This document shows, piece by piece, positions 17,910-28,425 of a stretch of 64,000 nt of DNA (position 1 is its first letter; each line of letters begins with the position of its first letter). The translations under genes and the position numbers were made by a program. The notes under the pieces are model-generated. The model saw nothing but the letters and a program-made list of their open reading frames with translations. It searched no databases and had not been told where the DNA came from. Origin of the DNA: Pseudaminobacter salicylatoxidans (lineage in GTDB: Bacteria > Pseudomonadota > Alphaproteobacteria > Rhizobiales > Rhizobiaceae); NCBI RefSeq assembly GCF_003148475.1, contig NZ_QGGG01000002.1, forward strand, positions 264,171 to 328,170, given 5' to 3'.

Positions 17910-18748
17910 ATGATGCACCGGCCTTCCCGGATCATTGGAAGGTCGGCGACCCCATCCTTGTGGCGGAAACCTTTTCGAGCCGCATCTGGAAGGTATGGCG
18001 GACTGACGGAACCCCCGCCATCGTCAAGGACCTCAAACCCTTCGACGATATCGAAGATGAGTTGCGCGGCGCGCACTACCTGGCGTGGCGTGCAGGCGAA
18101 GGTGCTGTCAGGCTGCTCGGCATCGACGGCACACGCATGCTGATTGAATATGCCGGCAAGCGGCATCTGGTCGATGATCTCAAAGAACATGGCGACGATA
18201 CCGCCACCGAAATCGCCGCCGAGGTGACGGAGCGGCTTTTTTCATCCTCGGAGACCCCTGTCCCACCCGATTTGCAGCCACTGCGCGAGCGCTTCGCCAG
18301 CCTTTTCGACAAGGCCCGCGCGGATCGAAATGCCGGGATCCAAAGTCTCTATGTCGAGGCCGCCACGCGTGCGGAACGGCTGTTGAACAATCCGCGCAGC
18401 ATTCGCCCGCTGCATGGCGATCTGCATCATGAAAACATCATGCAGGGCGAACGCGGCTGGCTGGTGATCGACCCGAAGGGCGTATGCGGCGATCCGGCTT
18501 TCGATGCCGCCAACATGCTTTACAATCCGCTCGACAGGGACGATCTCTGCCTCGATCCCCAGCGCATTGCGCATATGGCCGAGGTTTTCGCGAAAACCCT
18601 GAAGCAGGACCCGGCCGCCATCCTCGATCACGCCTTCGCCTATGGCTGCCTTTCGGCTGCATGGCATGCCGGCGACAACAATGCGAAAGACGAAGAGCGA
18701 GAGCTTGCGGTAGCCGCCGCGATATACGGCGTGCGCGCGCAAAGCTGA
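17906..18748 (+). CDS. APH(6)/hydroxyurea-family small-molecule kinase
   Basis: 280 residues of the aminoglycoside/hydroxyurea phosphotransferase family that includes streptomycin 6-kinases. The Brenner-type catalytic motif is LHGDLHHENIM (Asp in HGD), and the metal-binding Asp is in WLVIDPKGVCGDPAFD. VKDLKP carries the ATP-site Lys. The ATG overlaps the argC stop. The natural substrate is unknown; a chromosomal position in an arginine-pathway operon argues for a metabolite rather than a drug, but resistance to streptomycin-like compounds is possible. Confidence 0.85.
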   Translation: MNDAPAFPDHWKVGDPILVAETFSSRIWKVWRTDGTPAIVKDLKPFDDIEDELRGAHYLAWRAGEGAVRLLGIDGTRMLIEYAGKRHLVDDLKEHGDDTATEIAAEVTERLFSSSETPVPPDLQPLRERFASLFDKARADRNAGIQSLYVEAATRAERLLNNPRSIRPLHGDLHHENIMQGERGWLVIDPKGVCGDPAFDAANMLYNPLDRDDLCLDPQRIAHMAEVFAKTLKQDPAAILDHAFAYGCLSAAWHAGDNNAKDEERELAVAAAIYGVRAQS

Positions 18749-18751
18749 GTA

Positions 18752-19846
18752 TCAGTTCCTGACGATCACTTCGGTCGGAAGCGGATAGGCGCCCTTGGTG
18801 GCGCGCCAGTGCGCGGTGGCAAAGATCAGCACGAACACGGCAAAGCCCTGATGCAGCAGCGCCCAATGCATATGCGCCTGCGTTAGCAGGGTCGCCACGC
18901 CGATACCTGCCTGCACCAGAACCAGACCGACCAGAACCCAGGCGCGGCGCGCATGGGTGGTGCCCGGCAGGGTCTGACGGGTCGCCAACGCATGCCAGAT
19001 CGCCACCACCAGAACCGTGTAGGCGAACATGCGGTGGATGAACTGCACGGTCTTGGGGTTCTCGAACAGGTTGCGCCATGCCGGATCGATGACGAACAGG
19101 TCGCCCGGAATGATCGCGCCGTCCATCAGCGGCCATGTATTGTAGGTCAGGCCGGCATGCAGGCCCGCCACCAGCGCGCCGAGATAGATTTGCACCAGAA
19201 CCAGAAACACCATGATGCCCGCAAAGCGTTGCACCGCGCGGCTGGCCGCGGCTTCCGTATAGGTCGCCAGCCCGCGCGCTATGTAGGCGACCGCTATGAG
19301 GATGACGCAAGCGAATGTGAGGTGCACCGCCAACCGGTACTGGCTGACGGAGACGCGCTCGGTAAGCCCCGAGGCCACCATCCACCAGCCCACGGCACCT
19401 TGCAGGCCACCCAGCACCAGAAGGCCGGCGAGGCGCGGCTTCAATCCGCGTTCCAGCCTTCCCGACAGCCAGAAGAAGACGAGCGGAATGGCGACAAGGA
19501 AGCCGACACCACGCGCCAGCAGACGATGAGCCCACTCCCACCAGAAGATGCCCTTGAACTCGTCCAGGGTCATATCCTTGTTGATCTGCTCGTACTGGGG
19601 AATCTGCTGGTATTTCTCGAACTCTTCCTGCCATTCGGTATGGTTGAGCGGAGGAATGACGCCATGGATCGGCTTCCATTCCGTGATCGACAGGCCCGAA
19701 CCGGTCATGCGCGTGGCGCCGCCCACCATGATCAGCGCAAACAGCACCACCAGCACTACATAGAGCCAGTTGCGCACAAGTTTGCGGTTGTGCAATTCCC
19801 TGTCGCGAATGGCCAGTGGCGCATCCGGACTGATTATAGCGGTCAT
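18752..19846 (-). CDS. ctaA: Heme A synthase (COX15/CtaA type)
   Basis: Membrane enzyme converting heme O to heme A for cytochrome oxidase. 364 residues from ATG 19846, with about eight hydrophobic spans. Family motifs include [22 protein letters not shown], the EWAHR His ligand ([13 protein letters not shown] region), [16 protein letters not shown] and ALLHQGFAV, which supply the heme-ligating histidines. It is convergent with the APH-like gene, with stops 4 bp apart. Confidence 0.93.
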   Translation of the reverse strand: MTAIISPDAPLAIRDRELHNRKLVRNWLYVVLVVLFALIMVGGATRMTGSGLSITEWKPIHGVIPPLNHTEWQEEFEKYQQIPQYEQINKDMTLDEFKGIFWWEWAHRLLARGVGFLVAIPLVFFWLSGRLERGLKPRLAGLLVLGGLQGAVGWWMVASGLTERVSVSQYRLAVHLTFACVILIAVAYIARGLATYTEAAASRAVQRFAGIMVFLVLVQIYLGALVAGLHAGLTYNTWPLMDGAIIPGDLFVIDPAWRNLFENPKTVQFIHRMFAYTVLVVAIWHALATRQTLPGTTHARRAWVLVGLVLVQAGIGVATLLTQAHMHWALLHQGFAVFVLIFATAHWRATKGAYPLPTEVIVRN

Positions 19847-19996
19847 GGCAATCGTTCCCGACGTGTTCGAACCGCGGGATTGGTGGACCATTGGCGCGCC
19901 AGATACAAGGCTTTCGCCCGCGCGACACGCCGTCGCGCCGCGGTTTGCCTTGCGCGCGAGGCCGATTAAGCCTAGGACGACGCCGAAGGAAACGCC

Positions 19997-20215
19997 ATGC
20001 CCATTCGCCTCAAAAAGCTCATCGGAACGGTTCTGCTGATCCTGTTGGTGATCGTCTACGCGCTGGTTGCGACCACTGTGGCCGTGGCGCGCCTCGGCGA
20101 ATCCGGACCGGTGGTGCACCTGCTGTTCTTCCTGCTCACAGGCATCCTGTGGATACTGCCGGCCATGGCCATCATCAAGTGGCTGATCATCGAGCGCAAA
20201 CCGAAGAACGGCTGA
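19997..20215 (+). CDS. DUF2842 family membrane protein
   Basis: 72 residues with two hydrophobic segments (about 9-31 and 39-60) and a basic C-terminal tail, matching the short DUF2842 proteins of alphaproteobacteria. It lies alone between ctaA (divergent) and the polysaccharide deacetylase gene (convergent). Function unknown. Confidence 0.8.
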   Translation: MPIRLKKLIGTVLLILLVIVYALVATTVAVARLGESGPVVHLLFFLLTGILWILPAMAIIKWLIIERKPKNG

Positions 20216-20221
20216 GCGCCT

Positions 20222-21274
20222 TCAGACCGTCACCAGCATCTTGCCGCGATTGGCCAGCGGCGTGGTGATGCCCGACAGCATGGTGCGCACATAGCCGATC
20301 TGCTGGTAGCGGCCATTGAGCGAAATACGTGGCAGCGCGTGAAGATGTCCTGCATGTTCAGGGCGCAGCACGCCATGGCGGGTCGTGACCGCTGAAATAT
20401 AACCCGCCTCCTTCGCAAGCTTCACTTCTCTGGGCCCGACAGCGCGCGGATAACCGTAGGGATAAGCCATGTGGCGCGGGCGTACACCCAGCCTCTCCTC
20501 TATGATACGGCCTGCCTGCACGATCTCGCGGCCGGCGGTTTCCTCGTTCAACCTTCTCAGATGGTAGTGATGAACCGTATGCGCGCCGATTGTCACCAGC
20601 GGATGCGCTGCGGCCCTGGTGATCTCGTCCCAGTTCATCAACGTATCGCGATTGGGGGCGTATGGATCGACCCCGTTGGCCTGCGCCAGATTAATCAGGG
20701 CGGCATTGCAGCCTTCCTCCGGTATTGTCGCCGTCAGATGGTGCTCCAGCCACGCGCTTGCCCGCTGCCGCGCCCGCGGCGTCGAACAATCGAGCCTAAT
20801 CGGGCCGCTCGCGGTCTCGACAACAACCCAGTCTCGCGCATTGACGATGTCTTCCACCACCTCCCACCACAGTGCGACCGAACCATCGGTCAGGCCGGGC
20901 GCGACATAGATGGTGATGGGCGCGTCGTGCTTCTCCAGTATGGGCAAGGCTTCGGTGAGGTTGTCCCGATAGGCGTCGTCGGCAGTGATCGTGGCGAACC
21001 GCCCCTGCCCCTGCCCGGTTCGTGCCAGCGCCTCGTCCAGCGTGACGAACGCATAGCCCTGCGTCTTCATGTCCGCGATCAGAGCATCGAGAAAAGCCGG
21101 CGCGATGCTGAGGTGACGGTTCATGCCGTCCGGCTTTTGCGGGCAGGCGGTGACGCGATGCAGCATCAGGATGGCACCGATGCCGCCCAGCAACGGCTGT
21201 GCCAGCCGGGCAAAGCCGGCATATCCGGCTCCTTTCAGCACCAGGCGGCGCAACATATCGTTGCTGTCGAACAT
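20222..21274 (-). CDS. Polysaccharide deacetylase family protein
   Basis: A 350-residue NodB-homology (carbohydrate esterase 4 type) protein from ATG 21274. AILMLHRV starts the domain. The first motif reads TITADDAYRDN, close to the canonical T-F-D-D, and the metal-binding His pair appears as IGAHTVHHYHL. YPYGYPRAVG is the motif that closes the active site. It sits at the left end of the polysaccharide cluster and may remove N- or O-acetyl groups from the polymer. No signal peptide was recognised. Confidence 0.85.
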   Translation of the reverse strand: MFDSNDMLRRLVLKGAGYAGFARLAQPLLGGIGAILMLHRVTACPQKPDGMNRHLSIAPAFLDALIADMKTQGYAFVTLDEALARTGQGQGRFATITADDAYRDNLTEALPILEKHDAPITIYVAPGLTDGSVALWWEVVEDIVNARDWVVVETASGPIRLDCSTPRARQRASAWLEHHLTATIPEEGCNAALINLAQANGVDPYAPNRDTLMNWDEITRAAAHPLVTIGAHTVHHYHLRRLNEETAGREIVQAGRIIEERLGVRPRHMAYPYGYPRAVGPREVKLAKEAGYISAVTTRHGVLRPEHAGHLHALPRISLNGRYQQIGYVRTMLSGITTPLANRGKMLVTV

Positions 21275-21360
21275 TGATTCACCTTTTTCCCCTAGGCTTT
21301 GGCCAAGGGTTGCAGATCGCCATTGCCGAGAACACAGCAATAATCGCGAAGGATTGAGGT

Positions 21361-22569
21361 ATGGTTGACGCCGAAGCGTCATTGGAAATACAGGAAGATC
21401 ATCCTCCCGACGCCGTGAGCGCGGTGCGGTCCGTTGCCATCGATATTCTGCCGGCCAACGCCGATGCACTGGAACGCTACGAGCGGGCCTGTACCGAAGC
21501 GATATTCGCACCCGCGCAGAGTGCAATCTGGGTGCGCAACTGGATTTCCCACACGCATCCCGATGCGCTGATCGCATTCATGTCACGCGGCTCCGACATT
21601 GTTTTCGCGCTGGCGCTCGAGGTGGCGAAGTCGGGTCCGTTCCGCGTCGCCCGTCTCGTGGGTGGGAGCCATGCCAACGGCAATTTCGCTCCTTCCGTCC
21701 TGCCGCTATCCGTTTCACCGAGCCGGCAGGATATCGCGCGGCTCGTGCAATCGATCCGCGCGGCCCGGCCGGATATCGATATGCTGCTGCTGCAGCGGCT
21801 TGCGCCCGATCTCGACGGCAACCCCAATCCGCTGCTTGCACTGCCTCATGCGCCCAGCCCCAATATCGCCTTGGCGACAGATCTTCGGGGCGGTTTCGAT
21901 GCCACCCTGGAGCGCATCGCAGCCCGTCGCAAACGCAAGCGGCACCGCTATCAGGCCCGGAAATTCGAGGCGGCGGGAGGTTTTCGCCGCATTGTCGCGG
22001 CGACCGAGGCCGAAACCCGCCGCCTGTTCGACGCCTTTCTGGAAATGAAGGAGCTGCGTTTCCGCAAGGCCGGGATGGCAAACGTCTTCGCCGACCCGGA
22101 ACTCCGCGTGTTCTTCCATGCCCTGTTCGCCGAATCGTTGAAAAGCGCCCCTCCTCCCTTCTCGTTGGAAGCGCTGGAGGTCGCCGGCACGTTGCGCGCA
22201 ATTACCGGGACCAGCCGCTGCGGCAAGCGCATGATCTGTGAATTCGGCGCCATCAGCGACGACGAACTCGCCAGCATGAGCCCGGGCGAATTCCTCTCCT
22301 TCAGGAATATCGAGGAAGCCGCGGCACAAGAATTCGATCTTTACGATTTCAGTGTCGGCGACGAGCCCTACAAACGGCTCTGGTGCAACATCGAAATCCG
22401 GCAGGTGGATGTCATCATGCCCCTGTCCGTCAAAGGGCATGCACTGGCAACCGTGCTACGCCTCTATGGCCGCTTGAAAACATGGGCCAAGGCCAATCCC
22501 ACGATCTGGCGGCTGGCCAAGAAATTGCGCAAGCGCGCGGCCGGACACCCCGCTCCGGCCAACGATTGA
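21361..22569 (+). CDS. CelD/BcsL-like GNAT acetyltransferase
   Basis: 402 residues with the C-terminal Acetyltransf_6 (CelD-like, FemAB-related) domain. RRKRKRHRYQARKFEAAGGF and EMKELRFRKAGMANVF are the conserved blocks, followed by ICEFGAISDDEL and SPGEFLSFRNIEEA. Proteins of this group occur in bacterial polysaccharide loci and are thought to acetylate sugars or lipids. It is convergent with the exoP-like gene (stops 4 bp apart). Acceptor unknown. Confidence 0.83.
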   Translation: MVDAEASLEIQEDHPPDAVSAVRSVAIDILPANADALERYERACTEAIFAPAQSAIWVRNWISHTHPDALIAFMSRGSDIVFALALEVAKSGPFRVARLVGGSHANGNFAPSVLPLSVSPSRQDIARLVQSIRAARPDIDMLLLQRLAPDLDGNPNPLLALPHAPSPNIALATDLRGGFDATLERIAARRKRKRHRYQARKFEAAGGFRRIVAATEAETRRLFDAFLEMKELRFRKAGMANVFADPELRVFFHALFAESLKSAPPPFSLEALEVAGTLRAITGTSRCGKRMICEFGAISDDELASMSPGEFLSFRNIEEAAAQEFDLYDFSVGDEPYKRLWCNIEIRQVDVIMPLSVKGHALATVLRLYGRLKTWAKANPTIWRLAKKLRKRAAGHPAPAND

Positions 22570-22573
22570 GGGC

Positions 22574-24757
22574 CTATGCGACGCTGCGGCCAGGCACCGG
22601 CCTGGTCGGCAGGTCGGAGCCGATTGGCGTCACCAGGATAACGTCATGATAGCCACCGGCGCGCAGGTTTTCGGCAGCCGCAACCACCTCGTCTTCGGGC
22701 TCGAGAAGGCTTAAAAGCACCTCTGTCGCTTCCCCGACCAACCTGCGAATGTCGTCCGCGTCGCTCGGGCCGCATTCCACCACCACGATGTCATAGGCCC
22801 TGGCAAGCGATTCCAGGATGATAGGCAGACGGTCCGCAGCCCGCATGGCGCGAGCAGGATCAGCCGTCCCGACCGGCATGATGTGGCATTCCGAATAGTA
22901 ATCCGTATGGATAACGTCGGTGAACTGCGCCTGCGCTGTCAGCAGATTGGTGATGCCTGGGTAGCGGGAACTGTCCAGCATCGGCTTCGACGCGGCACCG
23001 GACGCCGTGAGATCCATTAGCAGAACGCGCAGTCCGGAATCCGCGACCGCGCGCGCCACAAGCACGGCCGTGGCGGCGGCCTCGTCGCCCTCCGGCGAGA
23101 CAAAGATCGCGCGGCTGGCGCCGCTGGCAATGAGCTTTTCGGCCGCATGCTCGACGCCGATCTCTCCCAATGTCTGGACCGGAACCTTTCCCGCTGGCGC
23201 GACCAGAGAAAGCGGCACGACCTCGACGGTCGGTTCCGTCTCAGTCCCGGAACCCCCGGTACCGGGTTCAGACATCATATCCGCCATATCGTCGTCTTGA
23301 GCCGTCTGCGCTGCCAAGGGCATTGCCACTTGAACTACCGGCTCGAACCGCGCGCCCGGCGCCGGGCGCATAGCGCGACCGGAAAACAGTTCGCGCAGCA
23401 GTGTGCCCACCGCCATCAACAGCAGCGAAGCCACGAACGCCGCGCCGACGATCGGTACCATTTTCGGGAAATAGGGCTCCGAGGGCACCACCGCGCGTGA
23501 GAAAACGCGCGCATCGGGGGGCAGATAGTTGCGGTCTTGCCGGGAAGCCGCCTCGCGGTAGCGCGTCATGTAGGTTTCCAGAAGCTGCCGCTGCGCGGCT
23601 GCCTCACGCTCCAACGCGCGCAACTCCACCTCCTGCTCACCGGCCCGCGCCGATTCGGCCTTGAGGCGATTGAGTTCAGCGGTGATCTGCGTTTCACGCA
23701 ATTGCGCGGTCTTGGCCTGTGTTTCGACGCTGCGCAGGACGTTTTGCGCCTCGCGCCGAATCTGCACGTCCAAATCGGCAAGTTGCGAATTCAACGCCCT
23801 GATACGGGGATGATTGCCCAGCAAGGTCGTCGAAAGATCGGCAATATCGGCCTTGAGTTGCACCTGCCGCTCACGCAACCGCTGGATCAGTGGCGAGGAA
23901 AGGACTTCCGGCAACGCATCGATGGAACCGCCCTGCTGGAGCACCTTCCTCATGCTCTCGGCAGTCGCTTCGGACGAAGCACGCCCGGCGCGCACGCGCG
24001 ACAGTTCGGAGGAAAGCTCCGCAAGCTGCTGCGTGGCAAGCACGGCATTGTTCTGGCCGATCAGCAGATCGGATTGCGAACGGAAATCGGCCACGCGGGC
24101 CTCGGCGTCCTTCACGCGCTTGTCCAGGTCGGCGATTTCTGGCTCCAGCCAGTCGGTCGCGTCCAAATTCGAAGCAAGCTTGGCTTCGCGGCTGGCAGCC
24201 AGATAAGTGTCAGCCATGGCGTTCGGCACCGCCGCCGCCAGTTTCGGGTCGGTCGAGGAAAACTCGATGACGATGACGCGCGACCGGTCGACGCGATAGA
24301 CATTGAGCTTCTCGCGGAACGCCTTCAATACCCGCTCCTCGGCGGGGATCTCGCTCGGATCGGCCTTCAATCCGGTCATGACCAGAAAGCGTGAGATAGT
24401 GGACATTTCTGCGGAAGGGTCAAATTCCGGCAGCTTCGCCAGATCGAGCTGGCTGGCGACCTTCTTCAATATATCGGTCGACCCAATGACCTCGACCTGG
24501 CTGGCCACCCCCTCCTCGTCGAGAATCGGTCGATCGGAATCGGCCGGCGCGGGCCGCGTAAAGATGGATTCGCGCGTTTCGATCAGCAGCCGGGTTTCGG
24601 CGCGATAATGGCGCTCCGCCATCGATGCGAACATGAAGGCAAGGGCCGCAACCACAAGCGCAACAACAAGAATGCGCAGCCAGTTCCTCGCAAGCGAGGC
24701 AAACAGCTTGCCGAGATCGACATCTAGATCGCCGGCAGTTGATCGAACATCTGACAT
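22574..24757 (-). CDS. ExoP/Wzc-like polysaccharide co-polymerase with degenerate ATPase domain
   Basis: 727 residues. The N-terminal Wzz domain has transmembrane segments at about 28-46 and 434-454, with a long coiled-coil periplasmic region between and a PKMVP motif before the second span. The C-terminal region (about 535-715) aligns with the BY-kinase P-loop domain. The Walker A position reads SPEGDEAAATAV (554-565) and lacks the Gly-Lys-Ser/Thr. Walker A' is VLLMDLTAS and Walker B is IVVVECGPS. There is no C-terminal Tyr cluster. It probably controls chain length or export as a scaffold, without autokinase activity. Confidence 0.88.
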   Translation of the reverse strand: MSDVRSTAGDLDVDLGKLFASLARNWLRILVVALVVAALAFMFASMAERHYRAETRLLIETRESIFTRPAPADSDRPILDEEGVASQVEVIGSTDILKKVASQLDLAKLPEFDPSAEMSTISRFLVMTGLKADPSEIPAEERVLKAFREKLNVYRVDRSRVIVIEFSSTDPKLAAAVPNAMADTYLAASREAKLASNLDATDWLEPEIADLDKRVKDAEARVADFRSQSDLLIGQNNAVLATQQLAELSSELSRVRAGRASSEATAESMRKVLQQGGSIDALPEVLSSPLIQRLRERQVQLKADIADLSTTLLGNHPRIRALNSQLADLDVQIRREAQNVLRSVETQAKTAQLRETQITAELNRLKAESARAGEQEVELRALEREAAAQRQLLETYMTRYREAASRQDRNYLPPDARVFSRAVVPSEPYFPKMVPIVGAAFVASLLLMAVGTLLRELFSGRAMRPAPGARFEPVVQVAMPLAAQTAQDDDMADMMSEPGTGGSGTETEPTVEVVPLSLVAPAGKVPVQTLGEIGVEHAAEKLIASGASRAIFVSPEGDEAAATAVLVARAVADSGLRVLLMDLTASGAASKPMLDSSRYPGITNLLTAQAQFTDVIHTDYYSECHIMPVGTADPARAMRAADRLPIILESLARAYDIVVVECGPSDADDIRRLVGEATEVLLSLLEPEDEVVAAAENLRAGGYHDVILVTPIGSDLPTRPVPGRSVA

Positions 24758-24980
24758 GCATCCTGCTCCCAGCCTTGGACAGCAGGCACAGTAAACACTT
24801 ATGGTAACCCTGCGGTTAAGAGCGCACGGGCGGGTTGCTTTTCAGTAGCAGCCCCCCTCCGGCCACGAATCCCCCCACGCCACGCGCGCTTTACCAGGAA
24901 TTAACCCTAACAGATAGATAAATCCGCCAACCATTCCGCCGGAACCATCCGGTGGATCAACCCAAGGTAGCCGCCCGGTC

Positions 24981-25544
24981 ATGCGAAGCCCCCGTCCCCT
25001 CGTTCAGGCACTTCTTGCAGCCGTCCTGCTGGCGGGCTGTTCCAGCTACCGTCCGGCGCCGGCCGCTTTCCATGAAGTCCTCAATGAGCCCTACCGGCTC
25101 GGCGCCGGCGACCGCATCCGCGTGACGGTCTTCGAGCAGGAAGGCCTGACCAACGTCTACAGCATCGACCAGTCCGGCTATATCGCCTTCCCACTTATCG
25201 GTCCGGTGCCGGCGCGCGGCCACACCGCCCAGCAGATCGAATCGACCATCGCCGCCAAGTTGCGCAAGGGCTATCTGCGCAGCCCGGACGTCTCCGTCGA
25301 GGTGGATCGCTATCGCCCCATCTTCGTCATGGGTGAAGTCGGCGCGGCCGGACAATATTCCTACGTTCCCGGCCTCACGGCCCAGAAAGCCATCGCAATT
25401 GCGGGAGGCTTCACGCCCCGCGCCAATCAGGCCGATATAGATGTGACCCGCGATATTAACGGTAAGGTCATGACCGGCAGGGTATTGACGAGCGATCCGC
25501 TGCTTCCGGGAGATACGGTCTACGTGCGGGAGCGGTTGTTCTAA
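24981..25544 (+). CDS. Polysaccharide export lipoprotein (Wza/ExoF-like)
   Basis: 187 residues. The signal peptide ends in LAGC with lipidated Cys20. A Poly_export domain (YRLGAGDRIRVTVFEQEGL... GYIAFPLIGPVPARG) is followed by an SLBB-like repeat (FVMGEVGAAGQYSYVPGLT). It is shorter than Wza, consistent with alphaproteobacterial periplasmic/outer-membrane export partners. It is transcribed divergently from the exoP-like gene across a 223-bp gap and starts the biosynthetic operon. Confidence 0.9.
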   Translation: MRSPRPLVQALLAAVLLAGCSSYRPAPAAFHEVLNEPYRLGAGDRIRVTVFEQEGLTNVYSIDQSGYIAFPLIGPVPARGHTAQQIESTIAAKLRKGYLRSPDVSVEVDRYRPIFVMGEVGAAGQYSYVPGLTAQKAIAIAGGFTPRANQADIDVTRDINGKVMTGRVLTSDPLLPGDTVYVRERLF

Positions 25545-25654
25545 AAAATCATTTCCGAAACTGGGGGCGGATTTCGGAAGACCATGAAAAAGCGTGACAG
25601 GGCAGAAATTCCACAGCGAACGGCGACTGTGCCGATCATGCGGGCTCGTCGGCC

Positions 25655-26839
25655 GTGACCAAGAGACTGCGGATCGTTCATTGTTTTCGCTCTCCGGTCG
25701 GCGGAATCTTCCGCCACGTACGCGATCTCGCCGAAGCGCAGGCCAGCGCCGGACACTCGGTCGGGATTGTGTGCGATTCCACCACCGGTGGGGAATATGA
25801 GGAGCGCCTGTTCGCCGGCATGGCCAGCACGCTTGATCTCGGCGTCTGGCGCACGCCCATGCAGCGCCATGTCGGGCTTGGCGACACCGCAGCGGCCCTG
25901 CGCGCCTTCGGCATCATCAGGAAATTGCAACCGGATATATTGCATGGGCACGGCGCCAAGGGCGGCGTTTATGCCCGCTTGTTCGGTTCACTGTTGCGGG
26001 TATCAGGGTCTCGCGTAGCCCGCCTTTATTCACCGCATGGCGGCAGCCTGCATTACGATGAAACAACCACCACCGGCCGCGTTTTCTTCCGCATCGAACG
26101 GCTTCTGGAACGAATAACCGACCACATCCTGTTCGTGTCCGAATATGAGCGACGCACTTTCCGTCGCAAGATCGGCGATCCCACGGTTACCAACAGCCTG
26201 GTCTATAACGGCCTGCGCGAAACCGAATTCCAGCCGGTGTTCCACGCCGGCGGTGCCGCCGACTTCCTCTATATCGGCATGATGCGCGACCTGAAGGGGC
26301 CGGACCTTTTCATCGACGCGCTCGCCCGCGCCGAACAGCAGCTCGGCCGCACGACCACCGCCGTGATGGTGGGATCGGGCGACGACCTGCCACGCTATCG
26401 CGCGCAGGTGGAACGCCTGGGCCTTTCGGCGCGGGTGTGCTTTCTCGATCCAATGCCGGCGCGAAAAGCCTTTTCATTGGCACACTTTATAGTCGTTCCC
26501 TCACGTGCGGAGGCAATGCCCTATATCGTGCTCGAAGCGCTCGCCGCGGGCATGCCCATGGTCGCCACGGCGGTCGGAGGCATACCGGAAATATTCGGGG
26601 AAGGGTCGCCTGCACTGACCTTGCCGGATTCGGATGAGCTCGCCCGCAAGATGGCTGGCGCGCTTGCCGATCCCGAAGCCTATCGTGCCACGATGCCCGG
26701 CGCGGCCAGTTTGCGGGCGCGCTTCGGCGCCGACGTCATGGCCGGGAAGATCGAGAATATCTACTACAGCGCCCTGGGTTACACTCAGCCCGAAACGCCG
26801 GATGCTGCAAATCGAGCCATCGGCTCAAGGGTTTCTTAG
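25655..26839 (+). CDS. GT4-type glycosyltransferase
   Basis: 394 residues of the GT-B fold. RIVHCFRSPVGGIFRHVRDL is the N-terminal acceptor domain. The donor-binding domain contains FLYIGMMRDLKGPDLFIDAL and the E-x7-E element in SRAEAMPYIVLEALAAGMP. GTG 25655 is the start; no strong ribosome-binding site is visible. It is the only sugar-adding glycosyltransferase of the cluster besides the initiating enzyme. Donor and acceptor unknown. Confidence 0.9.
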   Translation: MTKRLRIVHCFRSPVGGIFRHVRDLAEAQASAGHSVGIVCDSTTGGEYEERLFAGMASTLDLGVWRTPMQRHVGLGDTAAALRAFGIIRKLQPDILHGHGAKGGVYARLFGSLLRVSGSRVARLYSPHGGSLHYDETTTTGRVFFRIERLLERITDHILFVSEYERRTFRRKIGDPTVTNSLVYNGLRETEFQPVFHAGGAADFLYIGMMRDLKGPDLFIDALARAEQQLGRTTTAVMVGSGDDLPRYRAQVERLGLSARVCFLDPMPARKAFSLAHFIVVPSRAEAMPYIVLEALAAGMPMVATAVGGIPEIFGEGSPALTLPDSDELARKMAGALADPEAYRATMPGAASLRARFGADVMAGKIENIYYSALGYTQPETPDAANRAIGSRVS

Positions 26840-26883
26840 CGCCTTGGCGATATTGATCCAGCGTAAGCTTACGGATCACGATC

Positions 26884-28425
26884 ATGGAAGATACAGACCC
26901 GGCAAGGCGCTTTTCAGCGCAAGCCGTTCGCAAATTCGATAACGGCGCGGACGGTGGCAGCAGCCAGCCGACGCAGCTCAACAAGATCGCGCAGCAGGTT
27001 GCCGCGCAATATCGCCGCGATACGATGTCGCCGGTGATGGTCAGCGGCGTCATGCGCCTGATCGAATTCGTCCTGTTTTCCCTTTCGGGCCTTACGCTGC
27101 TTGCCGTCCTTGTCGGCTTCGGCCCGCATCTGTTCTGGCAATACACGCTCGCCATCGCCGGAACCTCGCTGTTGACGGTTCTCCTGTACGAGCTTGGCGA
27201 CCTCTATCAGGTCCCCGCCCTGCTCAAGCCGCTTTCCAATTCGGCGCGGCTGCTGTTTCTCTGGGCCGGCGCATTCGCGCTGCTGGCGGTCGCCGGCTTC
27301 TTCCTCAAGATTTCGAGCGATTTTTCGCGCCTCATGTTCGGCACATGGTTTTCACTGGGCTTTGTGCTGGTCTTTACCTTGCGCCTTGTTACGGCGCAGC
27401 TCATCCGGCGCTGGGCGCGTAACGGCGCCATGGAACGCCGCGCCGTCATCGTCGGCGGCGGACAAGCAGCGGAAACGCTGATCCGCGCGCTCGAGCAACA
27501 GCCCTACAATGACATCCGCATCTGCGGCATCTTCGATGACCGCGACGACCGCCGCTCGCCACCCATCGTCGCCGGCTATCCCAAGCTGGGCAATATCAGC
27601 GAACTGATCGAATTCGCGCGCATCGCGCGTATCGACATGCTCATCGTTTCCCTGCCGGTAAGTGCGGAAAAACGAGTACTTTCGCTGTTGAAAAAGCTCT
27701 GGGTCCTTCCCGTGGACATTCGCCTGTCGGCCCATTCCACCCAGTTGCAGTTCCGGCCGCGCTCCTACTCCTATATCGGCTCCGTGCCGATGCTCGACAT
27801 ATTCGACAGGCCGATCAACGATTGGGATTCGGTCGCCAAACGCGCTTTCGACATCGTCTTCAGCCTGATCGGTATCATCGTCTTTTCACCGATCATGCTG
27901 GCGACCGCCATTGCCATAAAGCTCGACAGCAAAGGTCCGGTCCTGTTCAAACAGAAGCGGCACGGCTTCAACAACGAGGTTATCGAGGTCTACAAATTCC
28001 GGTCCATGTATGCCGACCAGTCGGACCCGACGGCAAAAAAGACGGTGACGAAAAACGACCCGCGCGTCACCCGCGTCGGACGCTTCATCCGCAAGACCTC
28101 CATCGACGAACTGCCCCAGTTCTTCAATTCGCTGCTTGGCAACCTGTCGCTCGTCGGACCTCGCCCGCACGCGATAGCGGCACAGTCGCACAACATGCTC
28201 TACAATGAAGTGGTGGACGGTTATTTCGCGCGCCATCGCGTAAAGCCCGGCGTTACCGGATGGGCGCAGATCAACGGCTGGCGCGGCGAGATGGATACCG
28301 ACGAAAAAATCCGCAAGCGCACCGAATACGATCTCGATTATATCGAGAACTGGTCGCTGTGGTTTGACCTCAGGATACTGTTCCTGACGCCGATCCGCCT
28401 TCTCAACACGGAAAACGCCTATTGA
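26884..28425 (+). CDS. Undecaprenyl-phosphate sugar phosphotransferase (WcaJ/ExoY family)
   Basis: A 513-residue initiating transferase that loads the first sugar-1-phosphate on undecaprenyl phosphate. Several N-terminal transmembrane segments (about residues 55-175) precede a nucleotide-binding-like middle domain ([14 protein letters not shown]). The C-terminal bacterial sugar transferase domain contains [46 protein letters not shown] and [15 protein letters not shown]. Its stop overlaps the TTG start of the next gene. Confidence 0.93.
   Translation: MEDTDPARRFSAQAVRKFDNGADGGSSQPTQLNKIAQQVAAQYRRDTMSPVMVSGVMRLIEFVLFSLSGLTLLAVLVGFGPHLFWQYTLAIAGTSLLTVLLYELGDLYQVPALLKPLSNSARLLFLWAGAFALLAVAGFFLKISSDFSRLMFGTWFSLGFVLVFTLRLVTAQLIRRWARNGAMERRAVIVGGGQAAETLIRALEQQPYNDIRICGIFDDRDDRRSPPIVAGYPKLGNISELIEFARIARIDMLIVSLPVSAEKRVLSLLKKLWVLPVDIRLSAHSTQLQFRPRSYSYIGSVPMLDIFDRPINDWDSVAKRAFDIVFSLIGIIVFSPIMLATAIAIKLDSKGPVLFKQKRHGFNNEVIEVYKFRSMYADQSDPTAKKTVTKNDPRVTRVGRFIRKTSIDELPQFFNSLLGNLSLVGPRPHAIAAQSHNMLYNEVVDGYFARHRVKPGVTGWAQINGWRGEMDTDEKIRKRTEYDLDYIENWSLWFDLRILFLTPIRLLNTENAY

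Noticed and set aside
15915-17918. 667-codon minus-strand frame
   Set aside because: Antisense to agmatinase and argC, whose motifs are unambiguous.
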